64,000 nucleotides of DNA, from the NCBI GenBank assembly GCA_009760855.2, contig WPIO01000001.1:22738001-22802000 (forward strand). The letters are read 5' to 3'. A program made the position numbers and the translations under genes. The notes under the pieces are model-generated. The model worked only from the letters and a program-made list of their open reading frames with translations. It had not been told where the DNA came from and searched no databases. The first letter of the stretch is position 1. Every line of letters begins with the position of its first letter. Below are positions 52,962 to 63,425 of the stretch, piece after piece. The DNA comes from Cristatella mucedo. Lineage: Eukaryota; Bryozoa; Phylactolaemata; Cristatellidae.

Positions 52962-53109
52962 CCGTGATAGCCCAGGAGGTAATGCCCTCGCTGTTGAGGT
53001 CGTCGGTTCGAATCCTGCAGTGGGGATCCTGTATTGCAAACTGCAAGCGGTGCTGCTAGCCGTTAAAGCTCTTCTGCCGCTACACAAAATGAGGCTGTTA
53101 AATAAGTTG
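52962..53109 (+). mobile_element. SINE-2 copy
   Basis: GCCGTGATAGCCCAGGAGGT, box-B-like GGTTCGAATCCTGC, 'tgcaaactgcaagcggtgct', 'agccgttaaagctcttctgc' and 'aaaatgaggctgttaaataa'. Here the 5' end is complete. Confidence 0.88.
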
Positions 53110-53384
53110 ATATATTTTTAGCTGACAGTACTTGGTTCTCATGCTGTTAGCAGTTCTCCTGCTAAGAGCACCGGTTGGCTGTGCTGAAGCTCGCTGGGGC
53201 AGGCATGCTTCCTACACACATGGCTGGTGGCCATGCTACAGAGCCTGCAGCAGGCTCTAGCTGGCCAGGACAAAAACTCTGAGCCAACCGCCGGGGACAG
53301 AGTTCATGCAGCGGGTGGCCATCGAGGGGGTGGGTGTTCTTGGCAAGCAGCCTTCCGTCTGCTGGTTCGCGAGTATCCTGTCAC
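53110..53384. other. No recognised feature
   Basis: Short unassigned spacer of moderate G+C. Confidence 0.35.
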
Positions 53385-53590
53385 CCATTCGATCATCCTT
53401 CCTTTACAGCATATGTAAAATGCCTAGAAAGAGATTTAGTTCTCTGTAGGTGCTATGCAAAATGTATTATTATTATTATTAATTCAATCATGCTTACTTT
53501 ACAGCATATGTAAAATACCTAGAAAGAGATCAAGTTCTCTGAGGGAGCTGTACAAATGTATAATAATAATAATAATTATTATTATTATAT
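53385..53590 (+). mobile_element. Two LINE-a 3' tails in tandem
   Basis: Copy 1 (53,385-53,482) and copy 2 (53,483-53,590) each have TTTACAGCATATGTAAAAT, CCTAGAAAGAGAT, the inner stem and an ATT/TAA tail. The second begins directly after the ATT tail of the first. Confidence 0.85.
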
Positions 53591-53805
53591 AGCCTGCTTG
53601 GTCTGTGGCAGGCTTTTTGCTGGTCTGTGACCTTAGGCACCATTGTCCAAGTGCTGGCGAGTCGCTAACGTGAAGGATTCTATGAAGACCACCATGCCAG
53701 CCGTTGGCCGGTGCACTGGGCCCTTTCTGGAAACAGTATGAGATGTCACTCAGCTGCTTGCCTCGTCAGCTGCGGTGGCATGTGCTTCGTGAAAGCTGCT
53801 AATGA
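53591..53805. other. No recognised feature
   Basis: Spacer between LINE fragments. Nothing recognised. Confidence 0.35.
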
Positions 53806-53806
53806 A

Positions 53807-54660
53807 TTCAATAGTAATAACAATAATAACATGTTCGTATAGCACCCCAAGAGACCTAAATCTCTTTCTAGGTACTTTACACGAGTTGCAAATGAAGCAT
53901 GTCAATTACTTAGTGATACAAAGCAGTGTCAATCACCCATAAACACAAAAAGAATTATTCACACAGTCGGACCAAATGCTGCATGGAACAGGTAGCTTTT
54001 CAGCTTCTATTTAAATCTCAGATCGGGGAATGTCATTACCTCAGTCGCGAGTGAGATCCGGGCTTCGGGACCATATGCAATAAAGGCACGGTCTCCAAAG
54101 GATTTGAGATTGGCTAGAGGCACACTAAACGACGTGAGTCAGCCAGCGATTATTACGATGCCTAGCCTGACTGGAAAGTGGTTCGTATAGGTCGGACTGG
54201 TTTTGCACTAGGATAAAATGCTTGCCTTATACGAGCAAGGTCGTGGGCTCGAGCCCTAAAACATTTGAGAAGTGGTTGGATAGGTATTGAGCTCTTTTAG
54301 GAAGCTATATCATAAATTTTATTTATAGGCTGGAGCAGGAGAATGATGGGACCTAAACGTGAGTGACAAAACCTCGAAATCGATAAGCTGCTTGGTGGGA
54401 GCTAGTGCAGGTCGTCAAAAAGTGGTGTAATGTAACAACTGCAATTCTCACGATAGACATGCCTGTCTGCTTAGTTTTGCACCAACAGTAAGCATCTGAT
54501 TGCACAGGCCGAAAGACCTTCGAGTAGTGAGTTACAGAAGTCGAGACCCGATGTCACAAAAGCATGAAGCAACTTAGTTGTGGTATCCCTCTCTAAGCAA
54601 GCCAAATTGTTGCAATGCTACACAGCTGAAAGTAGGTAGATTTGACTGTGGAGCTGATTC
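53807..54660 (-). mobile_element. LINE-a 3' copy with an inserted SINE-1
   Basis: Reversed (TAA)n, hairpin and 3'UTR, then the antisense of Y-A-P-(K)-A and F-G-D-R ('cacggtctccaaaggatttg'). It is interrupted at 54,192-54,323 by SINE-1 and resumes with the antisense of the A-Y-L-S, L-H-W-L-P and C-N-S-L-L blocks to about 54,660. Confidence 0.85.
54192..54323 (+). mobile_element. SINE-1 copy with visible TSD
   Basis: A 132-bp SINE-1 with box-B-like GTGGGCTCGAGCCC and a shortened tail. It is flanked by TATAGG at 54,186-54,191 and 54,324-54,329, which restores the LINE-a sequence when removed. Confidence 0.88.
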
Positions 54661-54749
54661 AAGGGACCTATTTTTCTCCACGCGAAGGCACAGGAACTGC
54701 CTGATATCTCGGTCCGACGAACTGAACAAATCAAAAGCAGTTTGAACAT

Positions 54750-54870
54750 ACCAAGCCCCAAGGTTGTCTGCAGTAGGTGTCGAGTTTCCAAATGTAACTC
54801 ACCCAGGCGAGGACTCGAACCTGGTATATCTCGATTACTAGCAGAGAGACTTACATCCATAGATTCAACC
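54750..54870 (-). mobile_element. tRNA-derived SINE candidate (another type)
   Basis: On the - strand TAAGTCTCTCTGCTAGTAAT is followed by ATACCAGGTTCGAGTCCTCG (good box B) and CCTGGGTGAGTTACATTTGG, which has no tRNA 3' acceptor match. The layout fits a tRNA-headed SINE rather than a tRNA gene. Confidence 0.45.
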
Positions 54871-55127
54871 CATTTTACACAATTGATAACATGTCCTTCA
54901 TTTGTGAAGTAACTCGTAAGTAGGCCTTACGGTGCCTAACTGAAAACACATCATCCCGAAAGTACATTTAGTGGGTTAGACTTAAATGCCCTCAAGTCCG
55001 CGGTATGAATGTGTTCCAGTTCGGAACACACTAGGTAAGTTTGCTAATACACTCCCGGAAGGTCGGCTGCTGTGAGACTAGACTAGAGTAGGCAAGACTA
55101 CAGTGGAGCAAAGATCGCATTCAAGAA
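54871..55127. other. No recognised feature
   Basis: Short unassigned spacer. Confidence 0.35.
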
Positions 55128-55364
55128 GTGTGTCCCTGTGATTCGTCCTTGATGTGCGTATGCGTGCTGACACTGTGCATGCTGCCACTAACCACATTTG
55201 CATGCTGACCCTGTGCATGTCACCCCTAACCATATTATTCATTTCGTTTGTTTTTCAAGCATGATTTTACTTACCATTCAATTGCATTTCACTTTACAGC
55301 AAATGTAAAGCGCCTAGAGAGAGATTAAGTTCTCTGAGGGCGCTTTATCAAGTGAATTATTATT
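55128..55364 (+). mobile_element. Young LINE-a 3' tail with TSD
   Basis: The last ~237 bp of LINE-a, almost identical to the copies at 8.8, 21.9 and 59.1 kb, ending in three ATT repeats. AAGAA lies on both sides (55,123-55,127 and 55,365-55,369). Confidence 0.9.
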
Positions 55365-55369
55365 AAGAA

Positions 55370-55995
55370 CATCGCTGCCCTGTCATGCAAACAGGAAGTG
55401 CTTGCAGCTGCTCTTACACAATGCAAGGTGACCGAGTGTCTATTGAGCAGTTCACATAATTAATGAAATAATAAAAAAACTAAAATAAATAACAAAATCC
55501 CAACTTCAACCGATGGATGGCAAGGTCCCGGATGGGGGCCACCTGCTTACAGCCGGATTATTGTACGTCTTCTCGAGTTTGCTACTAGGCCACCCAAGCC
55601 TTTCTTTGCTACAGTGCAGCCAACCGTTAAAATGTGATCCCTCGTGGATGTATGCAAGAAGTTGCCCTTTCCATAAAAGCATGCATCTGACGATAGCGAC
55701 ATAAGAGTTACACCAGTTTATTTTCAGTGTACAAGAATGTCATGTCAATGAATCTCGGGAGAAAAATTTACTACGATCTTCCAACGGCTACCCAAAACGT
55801 AGCCACGTGCAGCTTTCTAAGCTTGTTCGATAGAAACGTGCACTAGCGACTGTGGCGAGGTTGCTGCACGGCAAACATTGATCAGACTGTGGGAGGGGAA
55901 ATGGCTCTCACCAGGTATCAGCTATCGACTGGAGGACAATGCCTGGGTTCCTTTTCAATCATCTGGCACCACTTGGGTTGGCTACTAGCCGGGTT
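55370..55995. other. Intergenic / C6orf120 3' region
   Basis: Contains the probable 3'UTR of the - strand gene. The A-rich stretch near 55,460-55,500 is otherwise unassigned. Confidence 0.4.
55717..55722 (-). terminator. Candidate polyadenylation signal AATAAA for the C6orf120 homologue
   Basis: TTTATT on the + strand is AATAAA on the - strand, about 275 nt past the stop codon. No other AATAAA on that strand was noticed between it and the stop. Confidence 0.45.
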
Positions 55996-56613
55996 TCAAG
56001 TGAGCACTTCGAATACCACCTTCAGGAACAACGTCACGATGTGCCACAAAAGCGAACCTTCGCCGGCTGTCTCGTCATCATCGAGACCACTGCCGTCAGC
56101 GGCCTGCTCGGATGCAGTGGCAGCTCCGTGATTTTCCTCATATAGGAAGCTTCCGGTTCTGGTGCGCTGGGCATACACGGCGAGTTGGAACACGTTGTCG
56201 CAATGGCTCCAGCTGCCATAGATTCCTACGTACACAGGCCGCAGCACATCTGGAGGCACGTCGATGACGTCTGTGCCACAGGTGGCCGACTTGTAGTCGT
56301 AGTCCAGGTATGTCGGCCTTTCGGTACTGCTTGATGCGTACAGATCGGCGTCACCAGTGGTGGACGTGAGCACGAACTGCACGTGACCAGGCAGGCTCAG
56401 CTCAAAGTACGAATAGTTACCGCAGCCGACTGAGCCACTGGCACTATCCACGCGTACCAGCTGACTGCCCCAGTCGTCCGCCGAAGCTAGACCAGCATGC
56501 AGAACCAGCACCAAGCCCCACATCGAGATCTGCGAGCCCGTGCAGTCACCAAAGCGCCGGGGAATCGCAGATGCAGCTTGCAGCCAATGGAATAGTTTCG
56601 GTGTCCCAAACAT
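55996..56613 (-). CDS. C6orf120: C6orf120 homologue (UPF0669 family secreted protein)
   Basis: 205 codons from the first ATG. The likelier functional start is Met31 (56,523), which opens a short signal peptide (M-W-G-L-V-L-V-L-H-A-G-L-A-S-A) directly before the conserved domain; the human protein is about 190 residues with the same layout. Family landmarks: V-G-C-G-N-Y-S-Y-F (human G-A-G-N-Y-S-Y-L, with an N-x-S glycosylation site), G-D-A-D-L-Y-A-S, D-Y-D-Y-K-S-A-T-C-G-T-D, R-P-V-Y-V-G-I-Y-G, F-Q-L-A-V-Y, then an acidic low-complexity linker and a hydrophobic C-terminal helix (L-L-W-H-I-V-T-L-F-L-K-V-V). The role is poorly known; the human protein is secreted and has been linked to apoptosis of CD4 T cells. 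An upstream intron ending at CTCGCAG just before Met31 cannot be excluded. It converges on ARMT1, 3.9 kb away. Confidence 0.9.
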   Translation of the reverse strand: MFGTPKLFHWLQAASAIPRRFGDCTGSQISMWGLVLVLHAGLASADDWGSQLVRVDSASGSVGCGNYSYFELSLPGHVQFVLTSTTGDADLYASSSTERPTYLDYDYKSATCGTDVIDVPPDVLRPVYVGIYGSWSHCDNVFQLAVYAQRTRTGSFLYEENHGAATASEQAADGSGLDDDETAGEGSLLWHIVTLFLKVVFEVLT

Positions 56614-56809
56614 GAGTATGATGATCAGCTGACTGACATCGTTAACGGCTCTGATTTAGCATCTAAAAGGAAAGCACCTGCTACATAAGCATGTATCCGA
56701 ATGATGCGAGTCGACTTACGAGATACTATAGCTATATAGATGTACTGATACGGTAGCCGACCTACATACACTAGCGATTTCCTTACGACATCTACTCTCC
56801 AACTGCCGA
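56614..56809. promoter_or_regulatory. Upstream region of the C6orf120 homologue
   Basis: About 200 bp between the first ATG and a LINE-b 3' end. No TATA or GC box stands out, so the promoter assignment is by position only. Confidence 0.25.
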
Positions 56810-57055
56810 CTATGGCACATCTTTTTCAGCGGTCCTGAACTGCTACTTCTATGCTACTCACTACCTCAACTGCTCTCCTAACTCTGCTATGCTTCCCACT
56901 TTCTCTTAGTTGCGGGAGACGAAGTCTGTTGGCTACTGAATGCATACCGAAAGCCGCTTAGGCTGTGAGTGCGCTATACAAAACTCTCCTGCGTAACACC
57001 CACATGGTCTTTATGACTTTGTGGAGTTACTGACGGAGATACATTAAGACTTAAT
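56810..57055 (+). mobile_element. LINE-b 3' end fragment
   Basis: Matches the LINE-b 3' end at 41.98 kb in the opposite orientation: 'cagcggtcctgaactgctac', 'gctatgcttcccactttctc', 'cgcttaggctgtgagtgcgc', 'cacccacatggtctttatga', ending 'acggagatacatta'. Confidence 0.88.
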
Positions 57056-57767
57056 CAGAATTGCTGCATATTGGCCGGTAGTCTTTTTGTTATTAAAGGC
57101 CGTTGACTTCCTTACTGGTAACATGAACCGAACAAATACACAGGCTTTAAACCGAAGAATATATATTTTCGCACACACATATACACAAGCTATGTAAGGC
57201 CGTGCAACAGCCTTACGAGCTGCCTTCGCTTCCCCGGCAGCAGTTGTCACTGAAAAAGAGCACATGCCAAACATAAGGCATACCAAACCACGTATGCCTT
57301 GAGAGATTGCTTCGAAGGCCAAGGCGGTAGCTGCCAGTTCGGTAGACCCTCCTCGATTTTCTTTTAACTTGAGTCACAAAATTAGCCTTGATCGGTGCAC
57401 GGCAGCAATCTGTGAGACACCATACCTTTAGTGTAGTTTCATGACAATCTTTCTGAAGGAAGTCTTGATATGCTCAGTAAAAGACAGAGAAACTGTGGGA
57501 GCTATGAATTCTTAAGCTTATGTTAGACCGCTTCCAAAGGACCATTATCTGAGCCTGCCTTTGGTATCCTTCACTACGACTAGCCAGCTAAAGCAAACAT
57601 TAAATACAATTAACTGCAACCGGTTAGTAAGAGCTACGCCAAGAATTACTAGGTACGCAAGCAATGCACACTGGAATAAAAAGGAAAAGTTCACTGAGGC
57701 AAAGGAAAATCTAGAAGGAACAGATGCATCTTGAGTCAAGACTCAAAAGCTGAAAAAACGATTACAA
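57056..57767. other. No recognised feature
   Basis: About 700 bp. A 92-codon frame on the - strand (57,322-57,044) has no recognised motif. Confidence 0.35.
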
Positions 57768-58316
57768 TAATAATAATACATTTGTACAGCACTATCAGAG
57801 AGCTTTAACTCTTTCTAGACACTTTACATCTGCTGTAAAGGAAGCCTGATCACATGGTTAGTGGTAGCATGCTCAATATCAACAAGCATAATATGCTTAA
57901 AGGTGACATGCACAGGGTTAACATGGAAATATGATTAGTGGCCGTATGCACCATGTCAGCAGGTATAAGCACACAAATGACGAATCACATGGACCCAGTA
58001 AATGGTGTGATAAATGCGCTTTTAGCATCTTTTTAAGTTTCAAGTCAAGAGATGTCGTAAGGTCGGTCGGGAGTGAGTTCCAGACTTTGGGAGCATACCA
58101 ACTAAAGGCATTGTCCCCGAAGGATTTGAGGTTCCTACGAGGTGTAGCTAAACGATTAGATTCAGAAAATGAGGGTATGAAGCCTAGCCTGGTGGAAAAG
58201 TAGACCTGATGAAGCCAAATAATAAAGAGACCTAAAAGTGAGTGACAGAACCTTGAAGTCGATACGCTGCTTGATTGAAAGCCAGCTCAGGTCGGCAAGA
58301 ACTGGTGAGATGTGAC

Positions 58317-59336
58317 TTGCTGCATGCATTGATGACATCCGCACATGGATGGCAGCAAATTTTCTAAAACAAAACGATGATAAAACTAACTTACTAGTTA
58401 TGGGCAAACCCAGTGTGATTCAGAGATTGGAAAGGCTGACTCTCAAAATTGGCTCTGCCAGCATATCTCCTGCTGAATCAGCTCGAAATCTAGGTGTCAT
58501 ATTCCAAAGTGACCTCTCGTTAGACGACCGTATCAGCTCCACGGTCAAATCTGCCTATTTTCAGCTTCATAACATTGCTAAAATTCGGGCTTGTTTAGAT
58601 AAGGATACCACGTCCAAGTTGGTCCATGCATTCGTGACATCCGTCTCGACTTCTGCAACTCGCTGCTTACTGGCCTAACAGCATGTGCGATCAGGCGATT
58701 GCAGCTGGTGCAAAACTCTGCAGCTAGGCTTGTCTGTCGTGAACGATGCAGTTGCCACATCACACCACTTCTCGCCGACCTGCACTGGCTTCCAGTCAAG
58801 CAACGGATTGACTTCAAGGTTTTGTCGCTCACTTTTAGGTCCCTTCATTCTTTGGCTCCAGCCTATTTCTCAGATATACTACCCCACCAGGCCAAGCATT
58901 GTACCACCCGCTTTTCGGAATCCAACAGTCTACAAATACCTCGTACAAACCTTAAATCCTTTGAAGACCGTGCATTTACTTCATATGCTCCCAAAGCCTG
59001 GAACTCCCTCCCGACCTGCGTCAGAACATCCCCTGACCTGACCACATTTAAAAAGAACTTAAAAACACACCTACTTAGGACAGCATTTAGTGGGTCCCTG
59101 TGATTCGTCCTTGATGTGCGTATGCGTGCTGACACTGTGCATGCTGCCACTAACCACACTTGCATGCTGACCCTGTGCATGTCACCCCTAACCATATTAT
59201 TCATTTTGTCTGTTTTTCAAGCATGATTTTACTCACCATTTCAATTGCATTTCCCTTTGCAGCAAATGTAAAGCGCCTAGAATGAGATTGAGTTCTCTGA
59301 TGGCGCTTTATCAAATGCATTATTATTATTATTATC
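58317..59336 (+). mobile_element. Young LINE-a copy inserted in antisense LINE-a
   Basis: Begins near I-D-D-I-R-T-W-M-A-A-N-F-L and continues D-D-K-T-N-L-L-V-M-G-K-P-S, A-R-N-L-G-V-I-F-Q-S-D, V-H-A-F-V-T-S (then a one-base frameshift), L-H-W-L-P-V-K-Q-R, Y-A-P-K-A-W-N-S-L-P, 3'UTR, hairpin and (ATT)n. Flanked by ATGTGAC (58,310-58,316) and ATGTGGC (59,337-59,343). Confidence 0.92.
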
Positions 59337-59492
59337 ATGTGGCAACTGCCTGATTGCACAGGCCGGTAGAACAGCCAGCAGTGAGTTGCGCGAATTAAGA
59401 CGGGATGTTACAAATGCATGGACGAATTTGGAGGTAGTATTCCTGTCTAAGCCAGCCCGATTTTTGGCAACGTTATGTAGCTGAAAGCAGGC

Positions 59493-59965
59493 TTCTGCGA
59501 AAATATATTTATGAGACAGTATATTGTATTGAATTCTTTAAATAATTAGAATAATAACACTTGATAAAGCAACTCAGAGGACTAAATCTCTTTCTAAGCA
59601 CTTTAGATTTGCTGCATATTGCATTTGCTGCATATGCTTTATATTATATTGGGTGCTGTAACAATATCAATTTATTTTCCTGTCCAGATGTACAGTATAA
59701 ATATATTATTGCAAAACTTATGGGGCAGTTTAGTTTTCAAGTTTCAAGTTTTGAGTTTAACCGCACTGTGTGGATATCCGACTGTTGTCCGTGCAGGGTG
59801 TGAGGTAGAGGCAATTTTCTAATTTTTGCTTCGATGACAAAGACAATATATTGTACTGCTTCCACTTACAATAACAGTGCATCGGTTGCTATGAAAATAT
59901 AAATAAATGTATTGTTAGCTTTGAAAATTGACAATAAAATAACAATATTATCGTTCTAAGGCATG
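59493..59965. mobile_element. 473-bp insertion with 13-bp flanking repeat
   Basis: Flanked by GCTGAAAGCAGGC (59,480-59,492) and GCTGAAAGTAGGC (59,966-59,978), which are one LINE-a sequence duplicated. It contains a reversed LINE-a tail (about 59,549-59,615) and AT-rich DNA. The nature of the inserted element is otherwise unknown. Confidence 0.6.
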
Positions 59966-60545
59966 GCTGAAAGTAGGCACACTTAACTGTGGAGCTCGTG
60001 TGATCGTCTAATGAAAGGTCACTTTGGAAAAGGGCACTTAGATTTTGTGTAGATTCAACAGGAGATATGCTGGCAGAGTGGATTTGGAGCTCTAGCCTTT
60101 CCAGTTTCTACATCACACTTGGTTTACCCATAACTAGTAAATTGGTTTTCCAGACATTCAATTTTGGAACGTTTGCCATCCATGTGGGGATGGCATCAAT
60201 ACATGCAGCAAGGAAGTTGAGAGCCATCTGCATAGAAGTGAAAGCTTAGATTGTACTTGGCAATACACCGCCAAGTATGAGAGTATAAACCGTGAAAAGA
60301 ACAGGACCAAGCACAAATCCCTGAGGTACACTGTAGTTCAGTGATCCCTCGGATGATGTTTGTCCGTTCACATCAATGCTCTGGGGTCGCCCACTGAAAT
60401 AGGACCTGAAACATTGCAGTGCTGTGCCAGTGATGCCCAGGCGAGATGAGAGGTGAACGAGAAGGACTTGGTGATCGATAGTATCAAAAGCTGCCGAAAG
60501 ATCGAGCAAAACAAGCAGACACTCTATGTAAGTCTGCATTCCTGA

Positions 60546-61065
60546 GGTCAGTGATGGTGGTAACCATTAGAACAAGCAATTTCTAGACTTAGGGCAAATA
60601 CGAGCTGACAGTAAGCACAGCTTCAACGGCCATAGGCATATGCCTGTGCAATGTAACAATATAACAGTACACATTATAGTTTATGGTAAGTCCATTAAGT
60701 CTTTACAGCCGACATTAACTAGCTAGAATTACCTGATTTAAGGTTAAAAGAGCATGCAAATGGTAAGTACTCATTGTCCATCAACTGGTCAACGAGGACT
60801 ACCGGAGGGCATCTCACTCCGTATGAGCTAAGGCAAGATCTAGCTCCACAAGGATATATTGGTAGTCGAATCCAAGGTGCACAACCCAAAAATGCTGATG
60901 TCGACATCCAAGCATGTCGTAACCTAAACCCGGGTAAATAGCATTCCTAGCAAGCCCGTTAGCGACTTAGCACATCATTTCTCCAATTAATTGCTGGTGA
61001 GACTAAAAAGATAATAGAGATTCTTTCCCACTGTAAAATTCTCCTTGGGCTTGCAATCCTTCTTT
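60546..61065. other. No recognised feature
   Basis: About 500 bp between a LINE-a end and the CT-rich block. No gene or repeat seen. Confidence 0.35.
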
Positions 61066-61615
<550 letters not shown>

Positions 61616-62040
61616 TCTTTTTCTTTCACCTCATTGCTTTACTCTATCCTCTACTCATCTATCCTATCCATCTGCAAACCTATCTCTACTAAACCCACCT
61701 CGAAGTTTATCTCGAAGTCTAAGAATAGCATTACCTATCCAGAACCAATAGTAACTTGATTTGCTGCACCCCACTATAACGAATATAATTCCTGAAAAGC
61801 AGAGCCTCAGGTTCAGTTCCTACACCCTTTAATGAGGCTGTTATCAGGCATTTGATTAAAAAGTCAACGTCATACCAGAACAAATTCTGCATAACCTCTT
61901 TTTGCCATTCCTACAAAAGACAATCAAATAAGAAGTGGCAGAACGTGTAAACGGTTATATTAACACTCAAATCAGCAAGAATTCCGATCACGATTTGTAA
62001 CCACCCACTCAATCCATAGGTAGTCAGACTTCATGTGCAT
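61616..62040. other. No recognised feature
   Basis: About 420 bp of AC-rich unassigned DNA. Confidence 0.3.
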
Positions 62041-63425
62041 AGCTACCTTCTCAGGAATGCTGACACACAGAATCTCTCAGTAGTTCTACTGGATTTTTCG
62101 GTGGTGGTTGAAGCCACTGACCACCAAGACCTTCTTGAACATCCCTATTGTCCCACCTAGGAATCACTTGCACAGCACTTCAGTGGTTTATTGTATCTTA
62201 CTGAACGACTTCAAAGTATAAATGTCAACACCCTAGGTCATCTGGTGAGCCTGTAAAATATGTGCAACCCCAGATCTATTCTAAACACTTTGTTTTCTTC
62301 AATCAATCAATCTCTCTCTCTGATGCTTATATAATTAATAAAGCAATTTTAGCTTCCACTTTATGTAATACCACTTAACTCTACCTATACTTTGATCCCT
62401 GCCTTGCTTTCTAGCATAGCAAACTCTCAGCTTTCTCACAGCTTGCATTGCCGAATTCCCAATATGATGACAGCTAACTCCCTGAACCAGAATAAAAATA
62501 AGAGACCAACTTAATAATTACAAGCAAACATACCTAAAACCAAAACCAAGTTAACAAAAAACTAGAAAGCTTCACTCTCAAATGGGCTCTGCAAGCATGT
62601 ATCAAGTAGCAAAAACACAAAATTTAGGCACCCAAATAAAAAAAAATCCATTCACATGATGACCACGTCAGCTCTACAGTCACCTCTCTCTACTTTCAGT
62701 ACACAGACATGGCAAAAAGTCGGCCGGCCTTAGATTACGGTATCATAGCCAAATTAATCTATGCATTGTACTAAACCATCTAGGCTTCAGCTACTGTACT
62801 CTCTCCTTGTGGGTCTTCCTGCCTATGCAAGAAGATGCACACAGATTAGTACAACTCGGCAGCTAGGCTTGTCTGTCATGAATGTCGAAATTGTCACATA
62901 TCCTTCCCTCTGACCAGCACTTGTTTCCCATAAGGCTACTTAGGCTTTGAGTGTGCTACAGAAAATTCTTCAGTCTAAGATCTACTTAGACCTTGCTGCC
63001 TTTGCAGAGTTACAGAAGGAGAGGCACTTCATTACAAGGTTTGGTTACTTACTTTTCGGTCCCTCTCATGTAATAACTTCAGCTTCCTTATCTGAACTAC
63101 TTACTTTTCGTCTGACCCTAGCAACAACCGGTCCTCTGACACGGGTCGCTTAGCTGTGCATCTAACCAACTTCGAATCCTTTGAATAACCTCCCCTACAT
63201 TAGCTCATTTTAAGCAAAACTAAAACTCAAATAGTCCTAACAGCATGTGACTTGTCCGTGTGAAATTGTCCTTTATGAGCTCGTGCATGCTGCAATCATA
63301 CACGTTATTCACGTTATTATCACTGATCAGCTGATGTTTCACTTCCAGACTATTTTAAGTGATTAGAAGTAGATTAATCTTTCTCTCTTTCTCTCTAAGT
63401 GTGCTATAAGAATGCTCATTTGCAT
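62041..63425 (+). mobile_element. LINE-a copy (RT to 3' end), very decayed, with a LINE-b piece
   Basis: RT palm remnants near 62,060-62,230 (L-S-V-V-L-L-D-F-S-V-V-V, D-H-Q-D-L-L-E). The C-terminal blocks at 62,560-62,900 include 'ctcggcagctaggcttgtct', and 3'UTR/tail-like sequence extends to 63,425. A LINE-b 3' end interrupts it at 62,931-63,033. Confidence 0.65.
62931..63033 (+). mobile_element. LINE-b 3' end fragment
   Basis: 'aggctacttaggctttgagt', 'gtgctacagaaaattcttc', 'tttgcagagttacagaagga', ending near 'cattac': a diverged version of the LINE-b 3' end. LINE-a sequence ('aaggtttggttactta') resumes right after it. Confidence 0.65.

Larger units (their letters stand above)
57768..60545 (-). 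mobile_element. LINE-a copy (RT to 3' end) split by two later insertions
   Basis: Collinear - strand pieces: 57,768-58,316 (tail to the C-terminal ORF), 59,337-59,492 and 59,966-60,545. The right piece holds L-L-D-L-S-A-A-F-D-T-I-D-H-Q-V-L-L, G-I-T-G-T-A-L-Q-C-F-R-S-Y-F-S-G and Y-S-V-P-Q-G-F-V-L-G-P-V-L-F-T-V-Y-T in a 97-codon frame (60,539-60,246). The other parts are decayed. Confidence 0.87.

Noticed and set aside
54775..54850. tRNA gene with GGTTCGAGTCC
   Set aside because: Box B is good, but no acceptor stem or anticodon arm could be paired; a tRNA-derived SINE fits better. The same applies to the other box-B hits at 4.37, 6.54, 35.88, 44.19, 48.04 and 53.0 kb.
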